A DNA stretch of 61,515 nucleotides from Oscillospiraceae bacterium (GTDB lineage: Bacteria; Bacillota; Clostridia; Oscillospirales; Oscillospiraceae): NCBI GenBank assembly GCA_017516925.1, contig JAFXAQ010000001.1, forward strand, positions 1 to 61,515, given 5' to 3'. The notes beneath the pieces were generated by a model. The model was not told where the DNA came from, made no database searches, and saw only the letters and a list, made by a program, of their open reading frames with translations. The translations under genes were made by a program, and so were the position numbers. This document shows, piece after piece, positions 15,864 through 25,822 of the stretch. Positions within the stretch are counted from its first letter, which is position 1; the number at the start of each line of letters is the position of its first letter.

Positions 15864-17141
15864 TTATTTCTCCAGAAGCTTCTCAAGGGCTGCCAACTTG
15901 ATGCAGGTACAGAATACCTCCATCGCTTTTTCCAGCTCAGCAACCGGCGGAAAACTCGGCGCAATCCGGATATTGCAGTCCTGCGGGTCTTTTCCATAAG
16001 GGAAGGTTGCACCCGCCGGGGTCATTACAACACCTGCTTCTTTACACAACGCCAACGCTCTGGTTGCTGTGTGAGGCAACGTATTAAAGCTGATAAAATA
16101 GCCACCTTTAGGACGGTTCCAGTTAGCAAAGCCAAGAGGTTTGATTTCTTTTTCCAAAACGTTCGCAACCGTGTCGAACTTAGGCTTTAAGAACTCAGCA
16201 TGAATTTTCATCACTTCCAGCGTGTGCGCCTTATCTTTCAGGAAGCGGACATGACGCAGCTGATTGATTTTATCGTGAGAGATTGTCTGCACAGAAAACA
16301 GCTTTGTAAAATAGGCAATGTTTGCTTCAGATGCGGCAAGCGCAGAAACACCGGCACCAGCAAAGGTAATTTTGGATGTGGAAGCAAACTCATAGACCAT
16401 ATCCGGATTGCCAGAGTGCTCACACAAGGAAATAATATCAGGAAACGCGACATAGTCTCCATCAAACTCATGTACGCAATATGCATTATCCCACATAATA
16501 GCGAAATCCGGTGCCGCAGGCTTTAATGCAGCAAAACGCGAAATTGTTTCTTTTGAATAAATAATTCCATCAGGATTGGAGTATTTGGGTACACACCAGA
16601 TGCCCTTCACACAAGGGTCCTTAACCAGCTCCTCCACAACGTCCATATCAGGACCTTCCGCAGTCATAGGAACCGTAATCAACTCAGCGCCAAAAAATTC
16701 CGTAACCCTGAAATGTCTGTCATATCCGGGACTTGGACACAGGAACTTCACACAGTCTTCCTTGCACCAAGGACGCTGACTATGCAGTAGACCATGGCTG
16801 TATGCTCTGGAAATAACATCGAACATCAAATTCAGGCTGGAATTGCCCCCCACAAAAACCTGCTCCGGCTTACAATCCAGAACATCAGCCCAGTACTTGC
16901 GCATAGCGGGAAGTCCAGTAAGCTCGCCATAGTTACGGACGTCAACACCATCCTCCATACATTCTTCCGCAGTATTGGCATAACCAAGAATGCCGCTGAC
17001 GGCATCCAATTGAATTTTTGAAGGTTTTCCACGCGCCATATTCAAGTTTAACTTTTGCTCCTTGCATTTTTGAAACCGCAGCAAAAGGTCAGAATAGGCA
17101 TTTTCCAAGTCATTTCTGGACATTTTGGAATATTCCGTCAT
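15864..17141 (-). CDS. PLP-dependent aminotransferase, class I/II fold (PF12897-like)
   Basis: 425-residue fold-type I aminotransferase. The pyridoxal-phosphate lysine is in STSKITFAGAGVSALAAS; the substrate-binding region VRNYGELTGLPAMRKYWAD and WCVPKYSNPDGIIYS are well conserved. The sequence resembles the group annotated as alanine-glyoxylate-like or Sugimoto-type aspartate aminotransferases, so aspartate is a plausible substrate. I chose ATG 17141, 12 bases after GAGG; the open frame continues upstream to 17204 but reads as non-coding hydrophobic sequence. It probably shares a transcript with the GtrA gene. Confidence 0.88.
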   Translation of the reverse strand: MTEYSKMSRNDLENAYSDLLLRFQKCKEQKLNLNMARGKPSKIQLDAVSGILGYANTAEECMEDGVDVRNYGELTGLPAMRKYWADVLDCKPEQVFVGGNSSLNLMFDVISRAYSHGLLHSQRPWCKEDCVKFLCPSPGYDRHFRVTEFFGAELITVPMTAEGPDMDVVEELVKDPCVKGIWCVPKYSNPDGIIYSKETISRFAALKPAAPDFAIMWDNAYCVHEFDGDYVAFPDIISLCEHSGNPDMVYEFASTSKITFAGAGVSALAASEANIAYFTKLFSVQTISHDKINQLRHVRFLKDKAHTLEVMKIHAEFLKPKFDTVANVLEKEIKPLGFANWNRPKGGYFISFNTLPHTATRALALCKEAGVVMTPAGATFPYGKDPQDCNIRIAPSFPPVAELEKAMEVFCTCIKLAALEKLLEK

Positions 17142-17296
17142 AAGAACACACATCCTCAAAAAACAAATTTGAATTATTATAACTTTAAACTTGCAAAATT
17201 GCAATATCTATTTTGCAGAATTTCGCATTCTTCGACGATTTGTAGCATTCAACAAACACGCTAAGGTTTCTATGGAATTTTTGGGCAGATTGATAC

Positions 17297-17325
17297 TTGC
17301 TTTTTTCGTTTATATCGCATAAAAT
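17297..17325 (+). promoter_or_regulatory. Probable promoter for glnN
   Basis: TTGCTT (17297-17302), 17 bp, TAAAAT (17320-17325), about 50 bp upstream of the chosen start. Confidence 0.55.
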
Positions 17326-17373
17326 TTATAAAGAGAAATTTTGTGGTTACAGGCCAAGAAAGGTTGTGTCCGT

Positions 17374-19461
17374 ATGCATACAACGCTTAGCGTGCCGGAA
17401 ATTTTCGGTACTGACTCCTTTAATGAGGCAACAATGAAGCAATACCTCGCCCCGGAAATTTTCCAGGCTTGGAAACAGTGCATTCAAAACGGTACACAGT
17501 TGGATTTATCCGTTGCCAACGCAATTGCGGAAGGAATGAAAAACTGGGCTATTGGGAAGGGCGCCACCCACTACACGCACTGGTTCCAGCCCATGACCGG
17601 CATTACTGCTGAGAAGCACGATTCCTTTATCACACCTGACGGCTCCGGTAATGTCATTATGGAATTTTCCGGCAAAGAGCTTGTGCGTGGCGAGCCTGAC
17701 GCTTCCTCCTTCCCTTCCGGCGGTCTGCGGGCAACCTTTGAGGCTCGCGGATATACTGCATGGGACCCCACCGCCTTTGCTTTTGTAAAAGATGGAAGTT
17801 TGTATATCCCCACCTGCTTCTTCTCTTATACTGGAGATGCTTTGGACAAAAAAACACCGTTGCTGCGGTCTATCGACGAGGTCTCCAGAGAAACGGTACG
17901 TATCCTGCGCCTATTCGGCGACAAGGAAACAAAGCGCGTGCAAGTATCTGTTGGCGCTGAACAGGAATACTTCTTAATTCCTAAGGCAATCTATGCAGAA
18001 CGTGAAGATTTGCGTTTAACCGGTCGAACTTTATTTGGCGCCGCACCTCCTAAGGGTCAGGAATTGGACGATCATTATTTTGGAACCATCCGTACCCGGG
18101 TTTCCAACTTTATGCACGATTTAGATGAACAGCTGTGGCGCTTAGGTGTTCTGTCTAAAACCAAACATAACGAAGGAGCTCCCTGTCAACACGAACTGGC
18201 TCCTATATTTACGGATGCCAGTAATGCCTGCGATGCAAATCAAATCATTATGATGGTAATGAAAAAATGCGCCGCCAAGCATGATTTAGTTTGTTTGCTC
18301 CACGAAAAACCCTTTGCAGGTTTGAACGGCTCCGGTAAGCACAACAACTGGTCCTTATGCACGGACACCGGAAAAAATCTGTTTAAGCCCGGGGATACAC
18401 CCCGGCAAAATGCGCAATTTCTTGTATTTTTAGCAGCATTTATCAAAGGTATTGACGAATATCAGGATTTCCTGCGCAGTACCGTCGCTTCAGCCGGAAA
18501 TGACCACCGTCTGGGTGCCCACGAGGCGCCTCCTGCCATCATCTCCATTTTTCTGGGCGATGAATTGACAGCCGTTGTAAACTCCATCATAAACGGAACA
18601 AACTACACGGACCCGGAAAGTAGTGAAATCCGTATCGGCGTAGACGTACTACCCTCAATCCCTAAAGATACAACCGACCGGAACCGCACCTCCCCTGTCG
18701 CATTCACCGGAAACAAGTTTGAGTTCCGTATGCTGGGTTCATCCCAATCCATTGCAGGTCCCAACATTGCGCTGAACACCATTATGGCAGAAGAGCTGAG
18801 CCAGTTTGCCGATATTTTGGAGAATGCCGACAACTTTGACAGCACGCTGCAAAAATTGATTTGCGATACGCTGACTGCACATCAGAGAATCATTTTTAAC
18901 GGAAACGGCTATTCTCAGCAGTGGCAGGAGGAAGCCGCAAAACGTGGACTGAGCAATCTCCATAATACTGCCAGGGCCCTCCCGGCATACATTAACCAGA
19001 AAAACATTGACCTGGTTACTAAGCACGGCATATTCACAGAGGCAGAGTTTCTGGCACGATACGAGATTCATCTGGAGGCTTACTGCAAGCTAATCAACAT
19101 TGAGGCACGAACAATGGTGGATATGGTAATGCACCAAATTCTGCCTGCTGCATTACGTTATTCCTCCGACCTTGCTGAGGGTATAAATCGCAAGAAGGAA
19201 GCCACCGGCAATAAGCCCGCAACCGAGCTGTCTCTGGTTAGACGAATTTCTGAAAGCTGTGACCGTCTGTATGAGGCCAGCGAGCAGCTCTATGCCAGCC
19301 TTAAAAAGGTGCCCCAGGGTAATCAGTGTGCCGCCGACTACTACAGTGAAATCGTCGTTGCCGGTATGCAAGCAGTACGCAAGGAAGCAGATTTTCTGGA
19401 GAAACTCACAGCAAAATCCTACTGGCCCTATCCTACATATTCCGACCTTCTGTTCTATTAA
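17374..19461 (+). CDS. glnN: Glutamine synthetase type III
   Basis: Makes glutamine from glutamate, ammonia and ATP. At 695 residues it has the large GSIII size. Characteristic segments include GAEQEYFLIPK, ELAPIFTDASNACDANQ, GLNGSGKHNNWSLCTDTGKNLF and NDHRLGAHEAPPAIIS. The ATG at 17374 has AGAAAGG ten bases upstream; an earlier in-frame TTG at 17341 has nothing comparable. It stands alone, with no nitrogen regulator or glutamate synthase gene nearby, and is followed by two hairpins. Confidence 0.95.
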   Translation: MHTTLSVPEIFGTDSFNEATMKQYLAPEIFQAWKQCIQNGTQLDLSVANAIAEGMKNWAIGKGATHYTHWFQPMTGITAEKHDSFITPDGSGNVIMEFSGKELVRGEPDASSFPSGGLRATFEARGYTAWDPTAFAFVKDGSLYIPTCFFSYTGDALDKKTPLLRSIDEVSRETVRILRLFGDKETKRVQVSVGAEQEYFLIPKAIYAEREDLRLTGRTLFGAAPPKGQELDDHYFGTIRTRVSNFMHDLDEQLWRLGVLSKTKHNEGAPCQHELAPIFTDASNACDANQIIMMVMKKCAAKHDLVCLLHEKPFAGLNGSGKHNNWSLCTDTGKNLFKPGDTPRQNAQFLVFLAAFIKGIDEYQDFLRSTVASAGNDHRLGAHEAPPAIISIFLGDELTAVVNSIINGTNYTDPESSEIRIGVDVLPSIPKDTTDRNRTSPVAFTGNKFEFRMLGSSQSIAGPNIALNTIMAEELSQFADILENADNFDSTLQKLICDTLTAHQRIIFNGNGYSQQWQEEAAKRGLSNLHNTARALPAYINQKNIDLVTKHGIFTEAEFLARYEIHLEAYCKLINIEARTMVDMVMHQILPAALRYSSDLAEGINRKKEATGNKPATELSLVRRISESCDRLYEASEQLYASLKKVPQGNQCAADYYSEIVVAGMQAVRKEADFLEKLTAKSYWPYPTYSDLLFY

Positions 19462-19471
19462 AACAACAATA

Positions 19472-19583
19472 CCCCGCCAAAGGCGGGGCTTCATAAGACA
19501 GTATCCGCTTCAAAAGCAATCTTTTATTTCCATACTGCGTAAAAACGCTATGGTAGGCGCCAGCCTTACCATAGCGTTTTTTC
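19472..19583 (+). terminator. Two terminator-like hairpins after glnN
   Basis: CCCCGCC-AAA-GGCGGGG at 19472-19488, then a long stem AAAACGCTATGGTA with its complement and a T6 run at 19541-19583. The second is a canonical intrinsic terminator and reads well on both strands. The remaining 200 bp to yajC hold no gene I can support. Confidence 0.8.
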
Positions 19584-19789
19584 TTGTCTGGATGTAAAAA
19601 TCTTTCCTTTTGAAGTGCTTTGCAGTTTTGCTCCTTGGATTTTCCTCTGTAACAAGGAATAGCTGCGAAGAAATACTTTGTGTATTTCAAGCGGTTATTC
19701 TGAAGTTATGGAGGAAAAGACTGGGGCAAAACCGAATAATTTCTTACGAACCCCCGCCTAAAAAGGCGTGGTATTCATTACTTTCTTAA

Positions 19790-20179
19790 TTAAAAATCCA
19801 AATCCTTTTTGGACTTTTTGGTAGCCTTAGCCTTAGCCTTTTCTTCTGCAGCCTTTGCCTCAGCTTCCTTCTTAGCCGCAACAGCAGTCTCGTTAGTGGA
19901 AAGAGCCCACTTCTGGAACTCGATGCGTACACGGTCAGCGCCGGTCTCGATGACAAATTTCTCATCCTTAACACTGACGACAGTGCCGACAATGCCACCA
20001 ATGGTGGTAATCTGGTCGCCAACCTTCACATTGGAGCGAAGCTCTTCAGCTTCCTTTTTACGCTTGTTCTCGGGACGGATCAGCATAAAATAGAAAACGC
20101 CAACCATAATCACCAGCATAAGCACCGTGGAAATCATCTGATTACCGCCTTGTGCGGTTGCAGTCAAAAAATTCAACAT
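19790..20179 (-). CDS. yajC: Preprotein translocase subunit YajC
   Basis: Accessory subunit of the Sec-YajC/SecDF complex. 129 residues with one N-terminal membrane segment (about 14-34, MISTVLMLVIMVGVFYFMLI) followed by the signature RPENKRKKE and the beta-rich VKVGDQITTIGGIVGTVVSV. A lysine/alanine-rich tail (about 100-125) is longer than in many homologues. It follows tgt, which follows queA, the classic queA-tgt-yajC order. Confidence 0.96.
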   Translation of the reverse strand: MLNFLTATAQGGNQMISTVLMLVIMVGVFYFMLIRPENKRKKEAEELRSNVKVGDQITTIGGIVGTVVSVKDEKFVIETGADRVRIEFQKWALSTNETAVAAKKEAEAKAAEEKAKAKATKKSKKDLDF

Positions 20180-20246
20180 TTGAAAAACTCCTTTTATTTT
20201 AATTCCTGAATATTATACCATTGATTACATAAATTGCAAGGAAATT

Positions 20247-21377
20247 TTAAATCCTGCGACTTAACTTTTCAGAAAACTCACATCTGAATGCCTCAAAGGT
20301 GCCGTCATCCAGCGCATTGCGGATTCTTTCCATCAATTTATTATAGAAATACAGGTTGTGCATTACGCAAAGACGCATCGCCAGCATTTCTTCCGCAACG
20401 AACAAATGACGGATATACGCTCTGGAGTATCGACGGCATACAGGACAGTCACATTGGGGATCAATGGGTTGCAGGTCCTTCTGGTACTTTGCGTTCTTCA
20501 GGTTGATGGCGCCCTCCCAGGTAAAGAGCCTTGCATGCCTCGCATTTCTGGCCGGCATCACACAGTCGAAGAAATCCACGCCACGAGCCACCGCCTCAAT
20601 GATATTGGTCGGTGTACCGACACCCATCAAATATCTGGTCTTATCCTTTGGCATATACGGCTCCACCGCTTCAATGATGTCATACATTTCCTCTGCGGTT
20701 TCTCCAACTGCAAGGCCGCCAATCGCATAACCGGGCAAATCCAAATCAGCAATACGCTTCATATGGTCCACACGGATATCTGCATATGTGGCACCTTGGT
20801 TAATCCCCCATAGCATCTGTTGCGGGTTTACTGTATCCGGCAGAGCATTGAGGCGGGCATTTTCTGCTTTGCAGCGTTCAAGCCAGCGGTAGGTACGGTC
20901 AACACTCTGCTTCACATAGTCCCGGGGCGCTGGGTTTTCAATGCATTCATCAAAAGCCATGCAAATATCCGATCCCAGGTTCGATTGGATTTGCATACTT
21001 TCCTCCGGACCCATAAAAATCTTATGACCGTCAATATGCGACCTGAAGGTCACACCCTCCTCTTTAATTTTACGAAGGGAGGACAGAGAAAACACCTGAA
21101 AACCGCCGGAATCCGTTAAAATCGGTCCGTCCCAAGTCATAAACCTATGCAGTCCTCCGCACTCCTTAACCAACGCATCCCCAGGACGCAGATGAAGATG
21201 ATACGTGTTGGAAAGCTCCACCTGGCAACCAATGTCCTTCAGGTCCTTTGCGCTCAACGCACCCTTAATGGCGCCTTGGGTGCCAACATTCATAAATACA
21301 GGGGTTTGCACCGTACCGTGAGCGCAAGTAAATACGCCGCGTCTGGCGCATCCTTCCGTTTTTAATAATTCAAACAT
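20247..21377 (-). CDS. tgt: tRNA-guanine transglycosylase
   Basis: Exchanges guanine 34 for preQ1 in tRNAs with GUN anticodons. About 376 residues. The substrate loop DSGGFQVFSLSSLRKI, the catalytic region MGVGTPTNIIEAVARGVDFFDCVMPARNARHA (aspartate in DCVMP) and the zinc site C-D-C-P-V-C with a later H are all present. Start taken at ATG 21377, six bases after AGGAG. It lies 14 bp downstream of queA. Confidence 0.97.
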   Translation of the reverse strand: MFELLKTEGCARRGVFTCAHGTVQTPVFMNVGTQGAIKGALSAKDLKDIGCQVELSNTYHLHLRPGDALVKECGGLHRFMTWDGPILTDSGGFQVFSLSSLRKIKEEGVTFRSHIDGHKIFMGPEESMQIQSNLGSDICMAFDECIENPAPRDYVKQSVDRTYRWLERCKAENARLNALPDTVNPQQMLWGINQGATYADIRVDHMKRIADLDLPGYAIGGLAVGETAEEMYDIIEAVEPYMPKDKTRYLMGVGTPTNIIEAVARGVDFFDCVMPARNARHARLFTWEGAINLKNAKYQKDLQPIDPQCDCPVCRRYSRAYIRHLFVAEEMLAMRLCVMHNLYFYNKLMERIRNALDDGTFEAFRCEFSEKLSRRI

Positions 21378-21390
21378 AGTCAACTCCTAA

Positions 21391-22413
21391 TCAACCGATA
21401 AACATCGCATCGCCAAAAGAGAAAAAGCGATAGCGTTCATTTACAGCCTCGGCATAAGCGCTTAACACATTTTCCCGTCCGGCAAAAGCAGATACCAGCA
21501 TAACAAGCGTACTCTCCGGCAGATGGAAATTAGTAATAAGTCCGTCCATTGCCTTAAAGGCATAACCGGGGTATATAAAAATGTCCGTCCATTTACTCTT
21601 AGGTGCAAAGCTGCCATCACTGTTTACTAAGGATTCCAAAGTACGGCAGGATGTGGTACCCACACAAATAATCCTGCCTCCGGAATGACGTGTATTATTC
21701 AATAGGTTTGCAGTTTCTTCATTTAACATACACAGTTCGCTGTGCATATGATGTTCGGAGATGTTCTCTGCTTTTACAGGCCGAAATGTACCCAGCCCCA
21801 CGTGTAAGGTCACAAATGCTGTCTTAACACCCTTCGCACGGATTTCCTCCAGAAGCTCCCGGGTAAAATGCAAGCCGGCTGTAGGTGCGGCTGCGGAACC
21901 GACCTCCCGGGAATAAACCGTTTGATATCGCTCCTGGTCCTGCAGTTCTGCCTTGATATAAGGTGGTAACGGCATTTTTCCAAGACGTTCAAGCACCTCC
22001 AAAAAAATTCCTTCATAATGAAATTCCACAATCCGGTTGCCATCCTCGCAGATATCCAAAACAGTGGCAGTCAGTTCTCCGTTACCAAAAATGACCTCCT
22101 GCCCTTTTTGCAGCTTTCGCCCAGGCTTGGCAAGGCATTCCCAACGTTTGTCACCCAAGTCCCGCAGCAATAGCAGCTCCACAGCACCGCCCGTGGGACG
22201 GTGCCCCAAAAGTCTTGCAGGAAGCACCCTGGAATCATTCATCACCAAACAGTCTCCGGGATGCAAATAGTCCAAAATATCATAAAAATGACAGTGTGAT
22301 ATTGCGCCCGTATTCTTATCCAAAACTAACAGCCGTGAGGTGTCACGCTTTTCCAAGGGTGTTTGCGCAATCAGCTCCTCAGGCAGGTCATACCAAAAAT
22401 CATGGGTTCTCAC
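21391..22413 (-). CDS. queA: S-adenosylmethionine:tRNA ribosyltransferase-isomerase
   Basis: Adds the cyclopentene-precursor ring from S-adenosylmethionine to preQ1 in tRNA. 340 residues, full length, beginning [17 protein letters not shown] and containing [12 protein letters not shown] and [10 protein letters not shown], both diagnostic. GTG start with GGAGG upstream. With tgt it completes the last part of the queuosine pathway. No preQ1 biosynthesis genes are in the window, so preQ1 may be imported or made elsewhere. Confidence 0.97.
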   Translation of the reverse strand: MRTHDFWYDLPEELIAQTPLEKRDTSRLLVLDKNTGAISHCHFYDILDYLHPGDCLVMNDSRVLPARLLGHRPTGGAVELLLLRDLGDKRWECLAKPGRKLQKGQEVIFGNGELTATVLDICEDGNRIVEFHYEGIFLEVLERLGKMPLPPYIKAELQDQERYQTVYSREVGSAAAPTAGLHFTRELLEEIRAKGVKTAFVTLHVGLGTFRPVKAENISEHHMHSELCMLNEETANLLNNTRHSGGRIICVGTTSCRTLESLVNSDGSFAPKSKWTDIFIYPGYAFKAMDGLITNFHLPESTLVMLVSAFAGRENVLSAYAEAVNERYRFFSFGDAMFIG

Positions 22414-22527
22414 AATACTCCTCCAGAATCTCCATTATTTATCCAAGATAGTATAGCCGATTTTTCAGCAATTTGCAATACGCAAAAAGCACGCCAGACG
22501 CATAGTTTAGCATGGAGGTATTTGTAT

Positions 22528-23397
22528 ATGAAGCAACCTGTATTTACCGGCGTATGTACTGCGCTGGTTACTCCTTTTCTAAACGGAAAAATTAACTATC
22601 CACTTATGGAGCAGCTGTTAAGGCGGCAAATTGATGCCGGTATCGGTGCGGTAGTTCTCTCTGGAACCACCGGAGAAGCGCCAACCCTCTCAGATGAGGA
22701 GAAAATCACGATGTTCTATAAGGCAAAAGAATATGCAGGCGATAGCCTGACTATCATAGCAGGCACCGGAACAAACTCCACAAGTCACGCTGTGGAATTA
22801 AGTAAGCAAGCGCAACAGGTAGGCGCAGATGCTCTTCTCGTGGTAACACCATACTATAACAAAGGAAATCCTGACGGACTGTATCGCCACTATGCAGCCG
22901 TTGCAAATGCAGTCAGTATCCCAATCATTGTCTATAATGTGCCCTCAAGAACCGGTGTGGATATGCCTCCGGCATTATATGCGAAAATCAGTAAGCTGCC
23001 AAACATAGCAGGTGTCAAGGAAGCCAGTAACGATGTCAACAAAATCACAAAAATTCGCTGTATGTGTCCAAAAGACTTTTATATCTGGACCGGAAATGAT
23101 GACCTGATTGTTCCGGTGATGTCCATGGGCGGTGTTGGCGTAATTTCCGTTCTATCCAATATATTCCCCGAGGAAACCGCTGCAATGGCAGATGCTGCTC
23201 TGGACGGAGATTTTGATACTGCAGCACATTTACAATGTCAGCTATCCCCATTCATTACGCAGCTGTTTGCAGAGGTCAACCCAATACCAGTTAAGTATGC
23301 AATGAAATATGCAGGCTTTGACTGCGGTGATTGCCGACTACCCTTGGGTCAAATATCACCGGAAATAATGCAAAAGATTGACCGTTTATTTAAGTAA
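22528..23397 (+). CDS. dapA: 4-hydroxy-tetrahydrodipicolinate synthase
   Basis: Condenses pyruvate with aspartate semialdehyde in the lysine/diaminopimelate pathway. 289 residues. Family motifs are in place: SGTTGEAPTLSDEE, TPYYNKG, YNVPSRTGVDM with the proton-relay tyrosine, and the Schiff-base lysine in AGVKEAS. The ATG at 22528 follows GGAGGT by 8 bases; an upstream frame extension to 22363 lies inside the divergent queA promoter region and is not credible. Single-gene unit with its own terminator. Confidence 0.96.
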   Translation: MKQPVFTGVCTALVTPFLNGKINYPLMEQLLRRQIDAGIGAVVLSGTTGEAPTLSDEEKITMFYKAKEYAGDSLTIIAGTGTNSTSHAVELSKQAQQVGADALLVVTPYYNKGNPDGLYRHYAAVANAVSIPIIVYNVPSRTGVDMPPALYAKISKLPNIAGVKEASNDVNKITKIRCMCPKDFYIWTGNDDLIVPVMSMGGVGVISVLSNIFPEETAAMADAALDGDFDTAAHLQCQLSPFITQLFAEVNPIPVKYAMKYAGFDCGDCRLPLGQISPEIMQKIDRLFK

Positions 23398-23424
23398 AAA
23401 AGCACCGCAATGCGGTGCTTTTTT
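23396..23424. terminator. Bidirectional terminator between dapA and GDPD gene
   Basis: AAAAAAGCACCGC-AAT-GCGGTGCTTTTTT, a perfect stem with A and T flanks on the two sides. Confidence 0.92.
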
Positions 23425-24248
23425 CAGGGATTAAAGTTTTCAAAAATAGGAATCCAACCATCTGCAATCGCAGTGTCAAACTCTCGCTGACTTCTAACCG
23501 TCCAGCTCACACCCTGGATTTTCCAGAGCTTACGGCAAATATTCGTAAACAGGGTATTTCTGTCACTATAGCGATACGCAACAAAGTCCGGCAATGTCAA
23601 GAAATTCAACAAATGATTTGACATAAGGAATTTAACATGGAACGGAAATTTGCAATTTTTTGTCTTAAAGAAATTCTCTGCCAGTTGTCCACGAAGCACA
23701 TCAGGTCGATGCTTTCGGAACCAATGGACGCACCGGGGGTCAAAGGATTCGATGCAGTATTCCCCCACATAATCATCCAGGTATCTGCACGCAGCCTTAC
23801 ACAACGCTTCGTGATTATTCCCGCTGGATTTCAGCTCCACAATCAACGGTGCCTTGTCTGCAAATATATCCAAAACCTTGGAAAATTCAGGAATTGTTTC
23901 CAGGGTGCCTTCCAGATAGTAGTTATCCAACTCACTGACCGTTAGGTCCTCAATTACAGCATCAGCTCCGGCAGTGCGCTTCAGTGAGGAATCATGAATG
24001 ACCGCAAGATTACCGTCGGCAAGCAAGTGTACATCCAACTCTGCGCCGTAACCCTCCGCAGCAGCCTTACGAAAGGCCTTCAGGCTGTTTTCCGGCACAG
24101 CATCTCCATGTAGCCCTCTATGAGCGTATGCCCACAGAGAGAGCCTCTTGAGTCCAGGATGACCTGCTCTTCCAATTGTGGCACAGACTGCAAGCAGTAA
24201 TACCGCCAGAAAAAGAATAATATAAATCACAAACAAATCTCCTATCAA
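23424..24248 (-). CDS. Glycerophosphodiester phosphodiesterase
   Basis: Hydrolyses glycerophosphodiesters to glycerol-3-phosphate and an alcohol. 274 residues. An N-terminal hydrophobic segment (about 5-27) suggests membrane anchoring. The catalytic pattern follows: AHRGLHGD, PENSLKAF, GAELDVHLLADGNLAVIHD, and VELKS. The ATGA overlap with the MFS gene indicates co-translation. The pair could be a lipid-headgroup or teichoic-acid salvage unit, but nothing in the sequence names the substrate. Confidence 0.93.
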   Translation of the reverse strand: MIGDLFVIYIILFLAVLLLAVCATIGRAGHPGLKRLSLWAYAHRGLHGDAVPENSLKAFRKAAAEGYGAELDVHLLADGNLAVIHDSSLKRTAGADAVIEDLTVSELDNYYLEGTLETIPEFSKVLDIFADKAPLIVELKSSGNNHEALCKAACRYLDDYVGEYCIESFDPRCVHWFRKHRPDVLRGQLAENFFKTKNCKFPFHVKFLMSNHLLNFLTLPDFVAYRYSDRNTLFTNICRKLWKIQGVSWTVRSQREFDTAIADGWIPIFENFNP

Positions 24249-25801
24249 TCATCAACATCCAGCGCTTCCAAACCACGCTTACTCTCCGGTCTGGCATCAC
24301 CATGTTTCACAAAGAGCATTGTGATAAATGCAAGGCCTGCAAAAACAGCGGCATACGGGAACAACACAGTCATACCAACACCGTCCATATCCATCAGCAT
24401 ACCGGAGACAACAGGTGTTGCAATCTGTGCAGCCATAGAGGCAGTGTAATAGTAGCCGGTGTACTTGCCAATATCACCACCGGAGCACATTTCCACTACC
24501 ATAGGGAAGGAGTTGACGTTGATGGTAGCCCAACCGATGCCTGCCAAAGCAAACAGGATGTTCATCACCAGCACAGAGCTACCTGTACGCATAAAGGATG
24601 CAGCAGCAAAAGCGCCGGTCAGCATAATCACACCGGCAAGAATGGTCTTCTTTCTGCCGATTTTAGATGCCACAATGCCGGCAGGCAGATAGGCAACAAT
24701 TGCCGCACCCTGCGCCAGCAGTAAGGTGGTGTTATAATCCATATTCAGGATGTTTCCGGCATATACGGCATATTTGGACGTAACCGCATTATAACCAAAA
24801 TACCATAGCGCAACCGACAGTAAAATCAAAAGCAAAGAGGTGCGCTCACCTTTAGGAAGCTTGCGCTTTTCTCCGTTTTCTTCTTCCTCTTCCTCGATTC
24901 CCAGACGGACACTTTCCTCACGCATTTGCTTTGCCCAAAGAGGCTCCCAGACACTTGTAACAAAGATAAACAGCGCCACGAGCATAATACCGGCAACAAT
25001 ACCGTAATACCCATAGTATCGCATCAACTGATTTTCTACTGCAGAGGTCTTAAAAATGATACCAAGCACAAGTACCAAAATACCACCGGCGGTACCCATC
25101 AGATTGATAATCGCATTGGCTTTGCTGCGAAGGGGTTTTATGGTCACATCCGGCATTAGCGCCACAGCAGGACTGCGGAAAATGGCCATTGCCACAAGAA
25201 TGATGAGTAGCAGCGCAACAAACCATATCAGGGGCGCAGGATTTTCTGCCGTAATTTGGGCTGCGCATGCCTGACGGGCAGGCACAACATAGTTGGTAAA
25301 TTCAGGATTAGTAACACTTTTTCCGGTTTCAGCATCCATAACCTCAGGCTTGATTTGGTTAAACTCCTCCTGTGTATACAGCTCCGAAAGCACAAAAGCC
25401 TCCCCCTCAGGAGTCTGCAGCTTTGTGTCCTTCTGCATTTGATAAATGCCGGTCTTGCTGAGTGTATCTGTTTGAGCGAGCTCGACAATATTCTCTCTTT
25501 GCTGACCGTCAACAAAAGCAAGTCCAAGCAAAGCAATTGCCGCAACCAGCGTACCAACCACAATGAAAGGTTTCCTCTTTCCGCTTTTTGCCTTACACTT
25601 ATCGGACAGCGCACCAAACAGCGGCAGCATAAACAGAGCCAGAATATTATCCAGCGCCATAATCAGTCCGGACCAGCCCTGGCTCATACCGAATTTGTTG
25701 GTCAGGATAACCGGAATCGTTGCGTCATAGGCCTGCCAGAATGCCATAATCAGAAAAAAAGCAAAACCAACCAAAATCGTGCGTTTATAATTGAGTTTCA
25801 T
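24245..25801 (-). CDS. MFS transporter with a large extracytoplasmic-type loop after TM3
   Basis: 518-residue major facilitator, about 12 membrane segments. The start (NYKRTILVGFAFFLIMAFWQAYDATIPVIL) and the GALSDKCKAKSGKRKPFI loop between TM2 and TM3 resemble the sugar-transporting SLC45/GPH-like MFS groups. Unusually, about 90 polar residues (99-190) separate TM3 from TM4. It is cotranscribed with a glycerophosphodiesterase gene, so a glycerophosphodiester or sugar substrate is possible. Substrate unassigned. It lies 21 bp downstream of tyrS on the same strand. Confidence 0.85.
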   Translation of the reverse strand: MKLNYKRTILVGFAFFLIMAFWQAYDATIPVILTNKFGMSQGWSGLIMALDNILALFMLPLFGALSDKCKAKSGKRKPFIVVGTLVAAIALLGLAFVDGQQRENIVELAQTDTLSKTGIYQMQKDTKLQTPEGEAFVLSELYTQEEFNQIKPEVMDAETGKSVTNPEFTNYVVPARQACAAQITAENPAPLIWFVALLLIILVAMAIFRSPAVALMPDVTIKPLRSKANAIINLMGTAGGILVLVLGIIFKTSAVENQLMRYYGYYGIVAGIMLVALFIFVTSVWEPLWAKQMREESVRLGIEEEEEENGEKRKLPKGERTSLLLILLSVALWYFGYNAVTSKYAVYAGNILNMDYNTTLLLAQGAAIVAYLPAGIVASKIGRKKTILAGVIMLTGAFAAASFMRTGSSVLVMNILFALAGIGWATINVNSFPMVVEMCSGGDIGKYTGYYYTASMAAQIATPVVSGMLMDMDGVGMTVLFPYAAVFAGLAFITMLFVKHGDARPESKRGLEALDVDD

Positions 25802-25822
25802 AAAAGAAACCTCCTTATTTCT

